The position numbers and the translations under genes are program-made. Below are positions 1 to 6,464 of a stretch of 24,283 nt of DNA, in pieces (position 1 is the first letter of the stretch; each line of letters opens with the position of its first letter). Origin of the DNA: Balneolaceae bacterium (lineage in GTDB: Bacteria > Bacteroidota > Rhodothermia > Balneolales > Balneolaceae); NCBI GenBank assembly GCA_021767245.1, contig JAASTO010000015.1, forward strand, positions 1 through 24,283, written 5' to 3'. The notes below the pieces were generated by a model. It ran no database searches. It saw nothing but the letters and a program-made list of their open reading frames with translations, and was not told the origin of the DNA.

Positions 1-165
1 ACACTGGAATCGCAACTGATCCTGATCGAAGACCGACCGAAGACAAACACCCATATCTTGAATAATGCAAGCCTGGGCTCCCTCGGGAAAACTAAATTTT
101 CCATAGATACCTTTACTAAAGACATGGAGGTAAAGGTGACCGATTTCCAACCTATGGATCGTTGA
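1..165 (+). CDS. C-terminal fragment of an unidentified protein (cut by window edge)
   Basis: Frame 1 is open from the first base to a TGA at 163-165, giving 54 residues that end in TDFQPMDR. Codon choice looks like that of the other genes in the window, and the residue mix (alternating hydrophobic and charged) is compatible with the end of a globular protein. I do not recognise the family. It is the only plausible plus-strand gene here. A second frame continues open to a TAG at 261-263, so the tail could be frameshifted. The start lies outside the window, so the identity cannot be judged. Confidence 0.4.
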   Translation, partial: TLESQLILIEDRPKTNTHILNNASLGSLGKTKFSIDTFTKDMEVKVTDFQPMDR

Positions 166-286
166 AAATACGTCAGGGTTTTGAAAGTGAGATGTCCTCT
201 CTATTCAGGAATTTTGGTTACCCCACAGCCCAACCTCCGGAAACCAACAGAGCCTTCCTTTAGATTAGAAAGTAGATTTCTCGTCG

Positions 287-469
287 TCACGGTGCTCTGC
301 TCCGTGATGCCCCATGGAGGCTCCGCCTCATTCAACAAGTAGTTTTCAAAATGAGTAAAGCGGAATGTACTGGGCATTGATTCAGGGTATAGATGACTTA
401 TGTGGTCGTATTTTTGTATAGCTGGAGGCAGAGCCTCTGGGAAGGCATTCCGGGGCAGAGCCGCCGGAA
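287..469. repeat. Cluster of four short palindromes with a GCTCTGC/GCAGAGC-like core
   Basis: Four hairpins lie within 183 bp. They are TCACGG/CCGTGA at 287-307, GAGGC-TCC-GCCTC at 317-329, GAGGC-AGA-GCCTC at 425-437, and TTCCGG/CCGGAA at 448-469. Three of the four have a loop or inner stem containing TGCTCTGC or GCAGAGC, and the remaining one has CTCCGCC. A further inverted pair, CGGAATG (361-367) and CATTCCG (446-452), spans the cluster. The shared core suggests related REP-like intergenic repeats, not independent terminators. None has a T tract. A function is not evident. Confidence 0.6.
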
Positions 470-578
470 CGAGGGATATATTTTAGCATAGAAAAACAGC
501 GACCATCCGCACGATCTCCTTCATCCGCGTTCTATTCCCTTGCCATATTCAACCTGTTCGTCCATCGCAGATCGGTTA

Positions 579-639
579 TTCGCAGATCAAGGCTAAGAGA
601 ATTGCGATTGATCGATGGACCGATAGGCCGAACTGCGAT
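579..639. repeat. 61-bp element, copy A
   Basis: This copy aligns without gaps to 755-815, with 50 of 61 positions identical by my count. It begins TTCGCAG and ends CTGCGAT, so its ends are a near-perfect inverted repeat. The right half contains three degenerate 8-bp units close to GGACCGAT. No open reading frame is associated. A partial extra start (TCGCAGATC) lies just upstream near 565-573. Confidence 0.65.
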
Positions 640-715
640 TTGTGATAGTCATGCTGATCCGATAGCCGGCGGAGATATATCTTCAAAGATTGGATTCAAT
701 ATCATAACTGTGTAG

Positions 716-739
716 ATCCTTCGGGGGTACCCTCAGGAT
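716..739. repeat. Imperfect palindrome ATCCT...AGGAT with GGGTACCC centre
   Basis: Arms ATCCT (716-720) and AGGAT (735-739) enclose the palindrome GGGTACCC (725-732). The flank reads CTCAGGATGAC, which resembles a short intergenic repeat seen in many bacterial genomes (recollection, not a search). It lies between the two 61-bp elements. No T tract follows, so it is not called a terminator. Confidence 0.4.
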
Positions 740-754
740 GACCGGTGACAGGCA

Positions 755-815
755 TTCGCAGATCAAGAGAAACAGAATTACGAAGGACCGATGGACTGAT
801 AGACCGAACTGCGAA
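755..815. repeat. 61-bp element, copy B
   Basis: This is the second copy of the element at 579-639, in the same orientation and offset by 176 bp. Its ends are a perfect 7-bp inverted repeat, TTCGCAG (755-761) and CTGCGAA (809-815). It ends six bases before the A tract of the folE2 terminator. The right half again carries three degenerate 8-bp units. Confidence 0.65.
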
Positions 816-820
816 ATCAT

Positions 821-851
821 AAAAAAATGGCCGGTGTTGAGTCCGGCCATT
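821..851 (-). terminator. Rho-independent terminator of the folE2 transcription unit
   Basis: A perfect 9-bp stem, AATGGCCGG (826-834) and CCGGCCATT (843-851), has an 8-nt loop. On the minus strand it is followed by a run of U from A821-827. It lies 50 bp beyond the folE2 stop codon, the right place to end the ars/pterin transcript. Confidence 0.85.
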
Positions 852-873
852 CTTTAATGAGGTCTCGTATGTC

Positions 874-902
874 TTGGGTTATAGGCAACCCAATTTCTTT
901 TT
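874..902 (+). terminator. Possible plus-strand terminator hairpin
   Basis: A perfect 7-bp stem, TTGGGTT (874-880) and AACCCAA (887-893), with a 6-nt loop is followed on the plus strand by TTTCTTTTT. This would stop plus-strand transcription running into folE2 from the left. No clear plus-strand gene ends just before it, so the assignment is tentative. On the minus strand it is only a hairpin after the folE2 stop. Confidence 0.4.
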
Positions 903-1800
903 AGCGTAATCCGTTTGGCAGTCCCTTGCAGATTCGGCTTACGGCATCGTGGCTGTGCAGGCTTTCCATATGCACACATCGTACCACAAAATCACGGATA
1001 CTGTTATAACTGTCTAATTCATCATAGAGCAACCGGGCGGCATCTTCCACAAACTTCTGATACGCTCCATTCATTTCCGCAAAAGCCTGTTCATCTTCGC
1101 GTTTTACCATCACTTGCGTCTCGGTCTTCAGGGCATTGCGGCAGATCTGAACCAGGTCTTCCACAAAGAATTCATCCTTGAGCGCCACGGTGATATTAGC
1201 CACGCTGCGCTGACTGTGTGGAATACTGGCGACTCCTCTCGTCTCACGCGCATGTTCTGCCAGCTCATAGCTGCATGGGCAGGCACTGCTGTATTCAAAA
1301 TCGAGGTGCATGTATTTCTGAAACTGCCCGTAGTTATCCAGCCTGCCTTCCAGCTGTACTTTATAGTATTGATAGCCTTTCATATCAGAACGCAGGCTGT
1401 CCATCAATAGCGGGTAATTGAAGGTGATCCGAAGAAATGATTCCTGACTATCAAGGTCTTCCTTGTAGGCTTTCAACACTTCTTCCAGTCGATCGAGGTG
1501 AAAGACCTTATCCTGAAACTTGTAGAAGGTCCGCATGATGCGACTCATGTTGATCCCTTTCTTATCCATTTCAAGGCTCACGTAGCCATCTACTGAAGCC
1601 TCAAGCGTTACAGGCTCCCCTTCTCTCCTTCTGAACTTCAGCGGCAGCTTGAAGTTAGAGATCCCGACCTGCTGTATCGGTACATTTGCCCCCTCAATGA
1701 GTGAGGCCGGCCCATTCTGAAGGTCCGGCAAAGATTCTTTGTACTCGGGAGTTACCGTGAAGGTTGGATCATATATACGTTGTACATCATTTGAAATCAT
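901..1800 (-). CDS. folE2: GTP cyclohydrolase FolE2 (type IB)
   Basis: This enzyme converts GTP to 7,8-dihydroneopterin triphosphate, the first step towards folate and other pterins, in the cytoplasm. The 299-residue protein has the FolE2 hallmarks: GISNFKLPL near residue 46, KKGINMSR near 80, the metal-site cysteine region SSACPCS (C174, C176), ASIPHSQR (H195) and the late VRCVHMESLHSHDA stretch with H281 and H284. The length is normal for the family. It starts with ATG and lies 43 bp after the 6-pyruvoyltetrahydropterin synthase gene, so the two are probably cotranscribed. A terminator follows at 821-851. FolE2 enzymes can use metals other than zinc, which in other bacteria suits metal-limited growth; nothing in the sequence here shows that control. 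No classical folE is in the window. Confidence 0.95.
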   Translation of the reverse strand: MISNDVQRIYDPTFTVTPEYKESLPDLQNGPASLIEGANVPIQQVGISNFKLPLKFRRREGEPVTLEASVDGYVSLEMDKKGINMSRIMRTFYKFQDKVFHLDRLEEVLKAYKEDLDSQESFLRITFNYPLLMDSLRSDMKGYQYYKVQLEGRLDNYGQFQKYMHLDFEYSSACPCSYELAEHARETRGVASIPHSQRSVANITVALKDEFFVEDLVQICRNALKTETQVMVKREDEQAFAEMNGAYQKFVEDAARLLYDELDSYNSIRDFVVRCVHMESLHSHDAVSRICKGLPNGLR

Positions 1801-1843
1801 AGTTCTTCTCTTACTTACTGCTAATTGTATAATAAATAGTTTG

Positions 1844-2275
1844 TTAGATTCCCAGGTAAGGACAATATTCGGCCACGTTTCGTTCGGTTTCGTATAATTT
1901 GACCTTGTAAAGCTTCCCCCCCTTGGTGCAGGCTGCCTCTACATCGGCACGAAGCTGATCGAAGAAAACACGTACCAAATTTTCTGAGGTTGGAATGATC
2001 CCCTTCAGAAAGGGTACATCTATGTTCAGGTTCCGGTGATCACAGGGATCCAGTATCTTCTCCTTGATGATAGACTTTAGATTACCCAGATCAATCACGT
2101 ATCCCGTTTCAGGATCTGGTTCACCAGCCACCGTTACCTCTATCACATAATTGTGGCCATGCCAATTTGGATAGTTACATTTACCGAAGGTATTTTCATT
2201 CCATTCCTTGCTCTTATCAGGATTATGGAGTCGGTGTGCGGCATTAAAGTGTGCTCTTCGTGTTACAAATATCAA
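1844..2275 (-). CDS. 6-pyruvoyltetrahydropterin synthase, mammalian-type motif (PTPS-II)
   Basis: The 143-residue protein belongs to the PTPS/QueD family. Zinc ligands are H14 (AAHRL) and H39 and H41 (WHGHNY), and the catalytic cysteine is C33. The spacing is C-x5-HGH, as in animal 6-pyruvoyltetrahydropterin synthase (FGKCN.PN.HGHNY), not the C-x3-HGH of QueD. This favours conversion of dihydroneopterin triphosphate to 6-pyruvoyltetrahydropterin over queuosine synthesis, although bifunctional members exist. The start appears to be TTG at 2275, because no in-frame ATG lies between it and the upstream stop near 2297. It is directly upstream of folE2, which makes its substrate. A carbinolamine dehydratase at 23866-24150 fits the same cofactor. 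No sepiapterin reductase or aromatic hydroxylase is visible. Confidence 0.85.
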   Translation of the reverse strand: MIFVTRRAHFNAAHRLHNPDKSKEWNENTFGKCNYPNWHGHNYVIEVTVAGEPDPETGYVIDLGNLKSIIKEKILDPCDHRNLNIDVPFLKGIIPTSENLVRVFFDQLRADVEAACTKGGKLYKVKLYETERNVAEYCPYLGI

Positions 2276-2352
2276 AATCAGATTATTTTTAAGTTTTCAG
2301 ATGCTTTAACATTGAAAAATTAAAAACAGTTCTGCAAGTGGAAAGTTTTTTA

Positions 2353-2399
2353 CAGTGACCAGTATTACAGTAAACAGTAAACAGTGATCAGTGCACAGG
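2353..2399. repeat. Tandem 7-bp array of CAGT-starting units
   Basis: CAG begins at 2353, 2360, 2368, 2375, 2382, 2389 and 2396, so the period is 7 bp with one 8-bp step. Two adjacent units are identical (CAGTAAA). The array ends seven bases from the acr3 stop codon, in the 130-bp gap before the pterin genes. It is too short and irregular for CRISPR. It may be a lineage-specific dispersed repeat or a protein-binding array. Confidence 0.6.
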
Positions 2400-2405
2400 T
2401 GGTTA

Positions 2406-3437
2406 TTAGTATGCTGGTCTTTTCTTGTTTGCGAAGCGTACCAGAGATAGCATGACCGGCACTTCGATGAGAACGCCTACCACGGTTACCAAAGCTGCAC
2501 CGGATTGAAGTCCGAACAGGGAGATCGCTACAGCGACCGCCAATTCAAAAAAATTGCTGGCTCCGATCATGGAACCGGGCGCACAGACCTGATAAGGTAA
2601 ACCGATCCTTTTGCCTCCATACCACGCCAGTGCAAAGATGAAGTAGGTCTGAATAATCAGCGGAATGGCGATCAGCAGAATATCCAGGGGCTGAGCTACA
2701 ATGCGCTCTCCCTGATAGGCAAAGAGCAATATCAGGGTGATCAAAAGGGCTGAAATAGAAACGGGTTTAAATTTTGGAAGGAACTTTGACGTGTACCACT
2801 CCTGCCCTTTCCTCGCGATGGCTACTTTATGTGTCAAATACCCTGCCACCAGTGGGATCACCACAAAAACCACAATAGAGGCGGCGAGGGTATTCCACGG
2901 GATCGTGATGTCAGTGATACCCAATAGCAGTCCCACAATGGGAATGAACAAAATGAGAATAAGAAGATCGTTCACAGACACCTGAACCAGCGTATAGTTC
3001 GGATCTCCATCCGACAAATAGGACCATACAAACACCATGGCTGTACAGGGAGCAGCACCCAGTAATATGGCTCCGGCTATGTACTGATCAGCCAGTTCGG
3101 GACTTAGCCAGGCTGAATAGATCTGATCAAAAAAGATCCAGGCAAAAAAGGCCATCGTAAATGGTTTGATGGCCCAATTGATGATCACCGTCCAAACTAC
3201 GCCTTTGGGTGACTTCCCGATCTCTTTTAGCGAGGTAAAATCCACCTGAAGCATCATGGGATAGATCATAAGCCAGATCAGGATCGCAACGGGTATGTTC
3301 ACTTTGTAGATCTCCCAGTCACTGATCACCTGAATGGAATCACCGGCCAGATATCCTACGCCAATTCCCATCCCAATACATAAAAGTACCCACAATGTTA
3401 AATATCTCTCAAAGAACGCGATCTGTTTATCAGCCAT
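2406..3437 (-). CDS. acr3: Arsenite efflux permease, ACR3 family
   Basis: This inner-membrane carrier exports arsenite, the product of the arsenate reductase encoded two genes upstream. The 343-residue protein is strongly hydrophobic, with about ten predicted membrane segments. It carries the family signature GAAPCTAMVFVWS with the conserved cysteine C131, and a late SNFFELAVAVAI segment with E298, matching the conserved Cys and Glu of ACR3 transporters. It is not an ArsB-type protein (about 430 residues and lacking this Cys motif). It starts with ATG, and a 45-bp gap separates it from the universal stress gene. It is the last ars gene in the operon. Confidence 0.93.
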   Translation of the reverse strand: MADKQIAFFERYLTLWVLLCIGMGIGVGYLAGDSIQVISDWEIYKVNIPVAILIWLMIYPMMLQVDFTSLKEIGKSPKGVVWTVIINWAIKPFTMAFFAWIFFDQIYSAWLSPELADQYIAGAILLGAAPCTAMVFVWSYLSDGDPNYTLVQVSVNDLLILILFIPIVGLLLGITDITIPWNTLAASIVVFVVIPLVAGYLTHKVAIARKGQEWYTSKFLPKFKPVSISALLITLILLFAYQGERIVAQPLDILLIAIPLIIQTYFIFALAWYGGKRIGLPYQVCAPGSMIGASNFFELAVAVAISLFGLQSGAALVTVVGVLIEVPVMLSLVRFANKKRPAY

Positions 3438-3482
3438 GAATTAATTGAACGTTACATTAAATGTAAAATGATATAGATCGAA

Positions 3483-4316
3483 TTATGTATGAGCTGGAAT
3501 CAACATCAGAGGTTTTGAGGTATGCCGTGCCACGCGCAGGCTGTTGCTGCCAATAAACACGTCTTCTGCATAGCCCTTACCTTGTGAACCCATCAGGATC
3601 ATGGATGCATCCTTTTTATCCGCAAACTCGGTGATCTCGATCCAGATGTTACCGTGTCGGGTTTCACTTTGAACCTCTCTGACACCGATCCGTTTCAGGT
3701 AGTCTACCCGTTCCTGCAGTTTTTCCGGTTCACCCTCTTTGGGCATGGTCTGAACATTCAGCACGGTTACAGAGGCATCCCGAAGTTCCTTCTGCTGAAA
3801 AGCCTGCATGGCCTGATCGGCCGCCTCAGAAAAATCAATCGGAAGTAATATATGCCGACTAACATTCTTGCAGATCGAAACCTCACCTTTTCCCGGCTTA
3901 TCGGATATACGAAGCAGTAGCAATGGTACATCAGCCCTGTGGATCACCTCTGATGCCACACTCCCCAAAAGCATATCAGCAAGTAAGGTGTGGCCTTTAT
4001 TACCGATCACCAACAGGTCAGCACCGATCTTATGCATAGATTCAAGAATCTCGGTTGGCGCGTAGGCTCCTTTTTCAACTTTCAGAGCCCACTCTGCCTG
4101 CAGGCCGTTTTTTTTGAGTATGTCTTTGTAATCAGACAACTTACTTTCATCGGCAGACCGGTCGAATTTTTCTTTACCATTGGGGTAATCTTTGGTCACC
4201 ACCGTTAACAAAGTAACTTTCTTTATTCCGATCTCTTTGAGATCAGCCATTCCATGAACCAGATCTTCACTGGAAGGTGACAGATCGAGGGCGAGCAGCG
4301 CGTGTGAAAACTTCAT
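3483..4316 (-). CDS. Tandem-domain universal stress protein (UspA family)
   Basis: A 277-residue cytoplasmic protein made of two Usp domains, about residues 1-138 and 152-275. Each domain keeps the ATP-binding signature G-x2-G-x9-G-S: G105/G108/G118/S119 in the first and G243/G246/G256/S257 in the second. The protein is therefore expected to bind nucleotide and may be an intramolecular Usp dimer. It sits between arsC and acr3, in the same direction and with short gaps, so it is probably part of the ars operon. Its role there is unknown; stress protection during arsenic exposure is an inference. It has the clearest Shine-Dalgarno sequence in the window (4322-4327). Confidence 0.9.
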   Translation of the reverse strand: MKFSHALLALDLSPSSEDLVHGMADLKEIGIKKVTLLTVVTKDYPNGKEKFDRSADESKLSDYKDILKKNGLQAEWALKVEKGAYAPTEILESMHKIGADLLVIGNKGHTLLADMLLGSVASEVIHRADVPLLLLRISDKPGKGEVSICKNVSRHILLPIDFSEAADQAMQAFQQKELRDASVTVLNVQTMPKEGEPEKLQERVDYLKRIGVREVQSETRHGNIWIEITEFADKKDASMILMGSQGKGYAEDVFIGSNSLRVARHTSKPLMLIPAHT

Positions 4317-4321
4317 GTAGA

Positions 4322-4327
4322 CCTCCT
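4322..4327 (-). promoter_or_regulatory. Strong Shine-Dalgarno site of the universal stress gene
   Basis: The minus strand reads AGGAGG five bases before the ATG at 4316. Most other genes in this window have weak or no such site, as is usual for Bacteroidetes relatives. This gene may therefore be translated independently and strongly. Confidence 0.7.
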
Positions 4328-4406
4328 GATTACAAGTTGAGTTTAAGTACTATAATTAAAATACAATCTTTGTTTTAAGAGAATATAAACAGCACTATAG
4401 TTTCTA

Positions 4407-5036
4407 CTAATTCTGCTCTATATAAGCACTCACTTCTCCAATCATGTAGAACATTTCGATAGCGATCTGCCGGCAACGCTCATCATAGACCTCAGCTTCC
4501 CGATCGGTTCCGTCGGCTTCCTTGGGATCTACATAGGTGATCGGTTTTCGGAATTCGGTCCCCGGTACAAATGGGCAGTTTTCATCAGCATCGGAGCAGG
4601 TCATGATAGCGGCAAAGTTTTCATCAGGGTTGAAATCATCATCAAATTTCTTGGAGAAGCAGATCATGGGTTCCGACTGTTCACTGAATGAAACCTCATA
4701 CCTGGGATTGTCTCCGCCAGGATCTTCAACTTTAAAGCCTGCCCGTTCAATAGCTACCACCGCCCTCGGATTGAAGGCCGTGGTTTCGGTTCCACCTGAA
4801 TAGGTTTCGATCTTATCAATATCAAAAAAGGCGGCAGCTGTTTGTGACCAGATCTGCGCCAGGTGACTTCTCCGGCTGTTATGTGTGCAGATGAAATTTA
4901 GTTTGGCCGGCTCACCGGCCGATAGTTTGGTCCAGATATAACTGGCCACTTCCTGAAGGTCTTTCTTTCGATCTTCTGAAATGGAACCAAAATGTGAAAG
5001 CAGTCCTGATATGTAGTTTTCTAATTTTGGGTACAT
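4407..5036 (-). CDS. arsC: Thioredoxin-type arsenate reductase (low-molecular-weight phosphatase fold)
   Basis: This enzyme reduces arsenate to arsenite for export. In the 209-residue protein the phosphatase loop is CTHNSRR (C50 to R56, C-x5-R). A second cysteine pair, C147 and C154 in MTCSDADENCP, has the same 7-residue separation as the resolving cysteines of staphylococcal ArsC. The three-cysteine, thioredoxin-coupled mechanism is therefore likely. The acid residue is probably D170 in the YVDPKEADGTD stretch. About 45 residues precede the catalytic domain, compared with roughly 130-residue classical ArsC; such extended forms are common in Bacteroidetes (recollection). It lies between arsM and the universal stress gene in the operon. 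Confidence 0.92.
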   Translation of the reverse strand: MYPKLENYISGLLSHFGSISEDRKKDLQEVASYIWTKLSAGEPAKLNFICTHNSRRSHLAQIWSQTAAAFFDIDKIETYSGGTETTAFNPRAVVAIERAGFKVEDPGGDNPRYEVSFSEQSEPMICFSKKFDDDFNPDENFAAIMTCSDADENCPFVPGTEFRKPITYVDPKEADGTDREAEVYDERCRQIAIEMFYMIGEVSAYIEQN

Positions 5037-5061
5037 ATTATTATTGAGTGATCACCCAATA

Positions 5062-5093
5062 CGGTAGGGGCAATTCATGAATTGCCCCTACCG
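5062..5093. repeat. 32-bp perfect palindrome (GTAGGGGC family)
   Basis: The left arm is CGGTAGGGGCAATTCA (5062-5077) and the right arm is its exact reverse complement, so the element has no loop. It lies in the 92-bp gap between arsM and arsC. No run of T follows on the minus strand, so it is not a standard terminator, although the hairpin in the mRNA could affect decay or the arsM/arsC ratio. Similar GTAGGGGC palindromes are dispersed in many genomes (recollection). Confidence 0.85.
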
Positions 5094-5128
5094 CAATAGG
5101 TTGTTCAAAGGTCGGCTTCCTATTTTTA

Positions 5129-6022
5129 TCAACAGCATCCTGAGCCGGGTTCATTGAACTCTTTTTCGTCTAATCCGACAAATTTCACTTCTTTTTTCTC
5201 ATCGGCTGACTTTTGGCCAAATACCGTAATGCTATAGATCCCGGTTTCTCCTGAATTGAACTCAGCTATTTCATCTTTATTCAAATACTGAGACAAAATA
5301 TCTTCGGGGATCTCGATCGGTTTCTCTTTCTGGATCGTAACATTCTCAAATCCGGCTTCCTTGATATGCTCGAGATAAGTCTCTTTCTGAATAGCCCCCG
5401 CTACACACCCTGCGTACATCTCTGCATCCTCACGTAAAGCATCAGGAAGCTCTCCCTCCAGCACGATATCAGAAATACTGAAATGTCCCCCGGGCTTCAG
5501 AACTCTGAATATCTCTGAGATCACCTTGGGTTTGTCAGGTACCAGGTTCAATACGCAATTGCTGACCACCACATCTGCGACTCCACCAGCTACCGGCATG
5601 TCTTCAATATCCCCATATCGAAATTCTACGTTGTTGAAACCCAGCTTATCGGCATTTTCCCGGGCTTTTGCGATCATGGATTCCGTGAAATCAATACCCA
5701 GCACCTTACCTTCCGGTCCGGTTTCATGTCGGGCAACAAAACAATCGTTTCCGGCTCCGGATCCCAGATCTATCACATAATCTCCTTTTTTGATCTGAGC
5801 GAACTGAGTGGGCAATCCGCATCCCAATCCAAGATCGGCATCTTTGTTGTAACCCTCGAGCTCACTGTAGTCATCCGTCATGATGTTATATACCTTGGTC
5901 GAGTCTCCCCCTGCACCACAACAGCTACGAGCGTTATAGTCTTTTCCCTGACGACTGATCTCGTCATATTTTTTTCGAACCGTTTCCTTGAGTTCTTCCG
6001 GAGATTTTGTGTTGGTGCTCAT
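5129..6022 (-). CDS. arsM: Arsenite S-adenosylmethionine methyltransferase
   Basis: This enzyme methylates trivalent arsenic with SAM in the cytoplasm. The 297-residue protein has the SAM-binding motif VIDLGSGAGND (residues 83-93), the acidic loop GIDFTESM (109-116) and the family cysteines C35 (in RSCCGAGG), C68 (GLGCGLP), C156 (VSNCVLNL) and C206 (AGCVAG). These correspond to the four conserved cysteines of ArsM/AS3MT enzymes, of which the last pair binds arsenic. The C-terminal end GSGCC adds a vicinal pair, C296-C297, that may help scavenge As(III). The gene follows arsR and precedes arsC. Confidence 0.94.
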   Translation of the reverse strand: MSTNTKSPEELKETVRKKYDEISRQGKDYNARSCCGAGGDSTKVYNIMTDDYSELEGYNKDADLGLGCGLPTQFAQIKKGDYVIDLGSGAGNDCFVARHETGPEGKVLGIDFTESMIAKARENADKLGFNNVEFRYGDIEDMPVAGGVADVVVSNCVLNLVPDKPKVISEIFRVLKPGGHFSISDIVLEGELPDALREDAEMYAGCVAGAIQKETYLEHIKEAGFENVTIQKEKPIEIPEDILSQYLNKDEIAEFNSGETGIYSITVFGQKSADEKKEVKFVGLDEKEFNEPGSGCC

Positions 6023-6066
6023 GATATTAATGTTTGAGTCGTTATTGTTTAATTATTTCTACAGTG

Positions 6067-6399
6067 TCAACAGCAGTTTGGATTCTTGCTTCTCAGATCT
6101 GAGAAAAATTCATCCAAAATAGATCTGAAGGCCGTAAGGTTATCTTCATCCAGGCAATAGCAGGTTCTGATCCCTTCTATCTCTCCTTTGATGATCCCTG
6201 CCGATTTCAAGGCTTTCAGATGTTGCGATACCGTCGATTGTGCCAGCGGAAGTTCTTCGGTGATATCACCACAGTAACAGGCATTTCGGCGAGCCAGGAT
6301 CTCAAGGATCGCTACACGGGCCGGGTGTGACAGAGCCTTTGCAAATTTTGCCGCTTTCACTTCTTTTTCGCTAAATAATTGTGTTTTTGTAATTGCCAT
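6067..6399 (-). CDS. arsR: ArsR/SmtB-family arsenic-responsive repressor
   Basis: A 110-residue winged-helix repressor. The DNA-recognition helix is around residues 50-68 (LAQSTVSQHLKALKSAG). The metalloid pair C41-x-C43 (ACYCGDI) aligns with the CVC motif of classical ArsR, just before that helix. Extra cysteines occur at C80 and C82 (RTCYC) and as the terminal pair C109-C110, so more than one As(III) coordination mode is possible. It is the first gene of arsR-arsM-arsC-usp-acr3, preceded by a near-ideal operator and a promoter. It is expected to repress the operon until As(III) binds. Confidence 0.93.
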   Translation of the reverse strand: MAITKTQLFSEKEVKAAKFAKALSHPARVAILEILARRNACYCGDITEELPLAQSTVSQHLKALKSAGIIKGEIEGIRTCYCLDEDNLTAFRSILDEFFSDLRSKNPNCC

Positions 6400-6404
6400 A
6401 ATCG

Positions 6405-6426
6405 TTTATCGTAATTATACGATAAA
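6405..6426. promoter_or_regulatory. Putative ArsR operator (22-bp inverted repeat)
   Basis: Perfect 9-bp arms TTTATCGTA (6405-6413) and TACGATAAA (6418-6426) flank ATTA. The site lies 5 to 27 bases upstream of the arsR ATG, where a bound dimer would cover the transcription start and ribosome entry. On the minus strand its centre also reads TATAAT (6414-6419). It is assigned to ArsR by position and symmetry. Confidence 0.75.
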
Positions 6427-6429
6427 AGG

Positions 6430-6457
6430 TAAAGTTATTTCCAATCATTCACAACAA
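6430..6457 (-). promoter_or_regulatory. Putative ars operon promoter, Bacteroidetes type
   Basis: On the minus strand TTG (6457-6455) is followed after 17 bases by TAACTTTA (6437-6430), a 7-of-8 match to TAnnTTTG. The start of transcription would fall at the edge of the inverted repeat at 6405-6426, which fits repression by ArsR. An alternative -10, TATAAT, lies inside the operator but would leave almost no leader. Confidence 0.45.
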
Positions 6458-6464
6458 TTAGTTT

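Larger units (their letters stand above)
166..820. other. Gene-free, repeat-rich intergenic region
   Basis: No open reading frame with convincing coding character lies here on either strand. The stretch holds a cluster of four short palindromes (287-469), two copies of a 61-bp element (579-639 and 755-815), a further imperfect palindrome (716-739) and, at its right border, the terminator of the folE2 transcription unit. No transposase or integrase remnant is visible. Confidence 0.7.

Noticed and set aside
579..815. CRISPR repeats or insertion sequence
   Set aside because: There are only two diverged 61-bp copies, no regular spacers, no transposase frame and no clear target duplication.
1844..2275. 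Calling this gene queD (6-carboxytetrahydropterin synthase)
   Set aside because: The cysteine to HGH spacing is five residues, as in animal pyruvoyltetrahydropterin synthase, not three as in QueD. There are no queuosine genes nearby.
2353..2399. CRISPR-like array
   Set aside because: Units are 7-8 bp without spacers, and no cas gene is present.
5062..5093. Intrinsic terminator between arsM and arsC
   Set aside because: No U tract follows on either strand and there is no loop. It matches a dispersed palindrome better.
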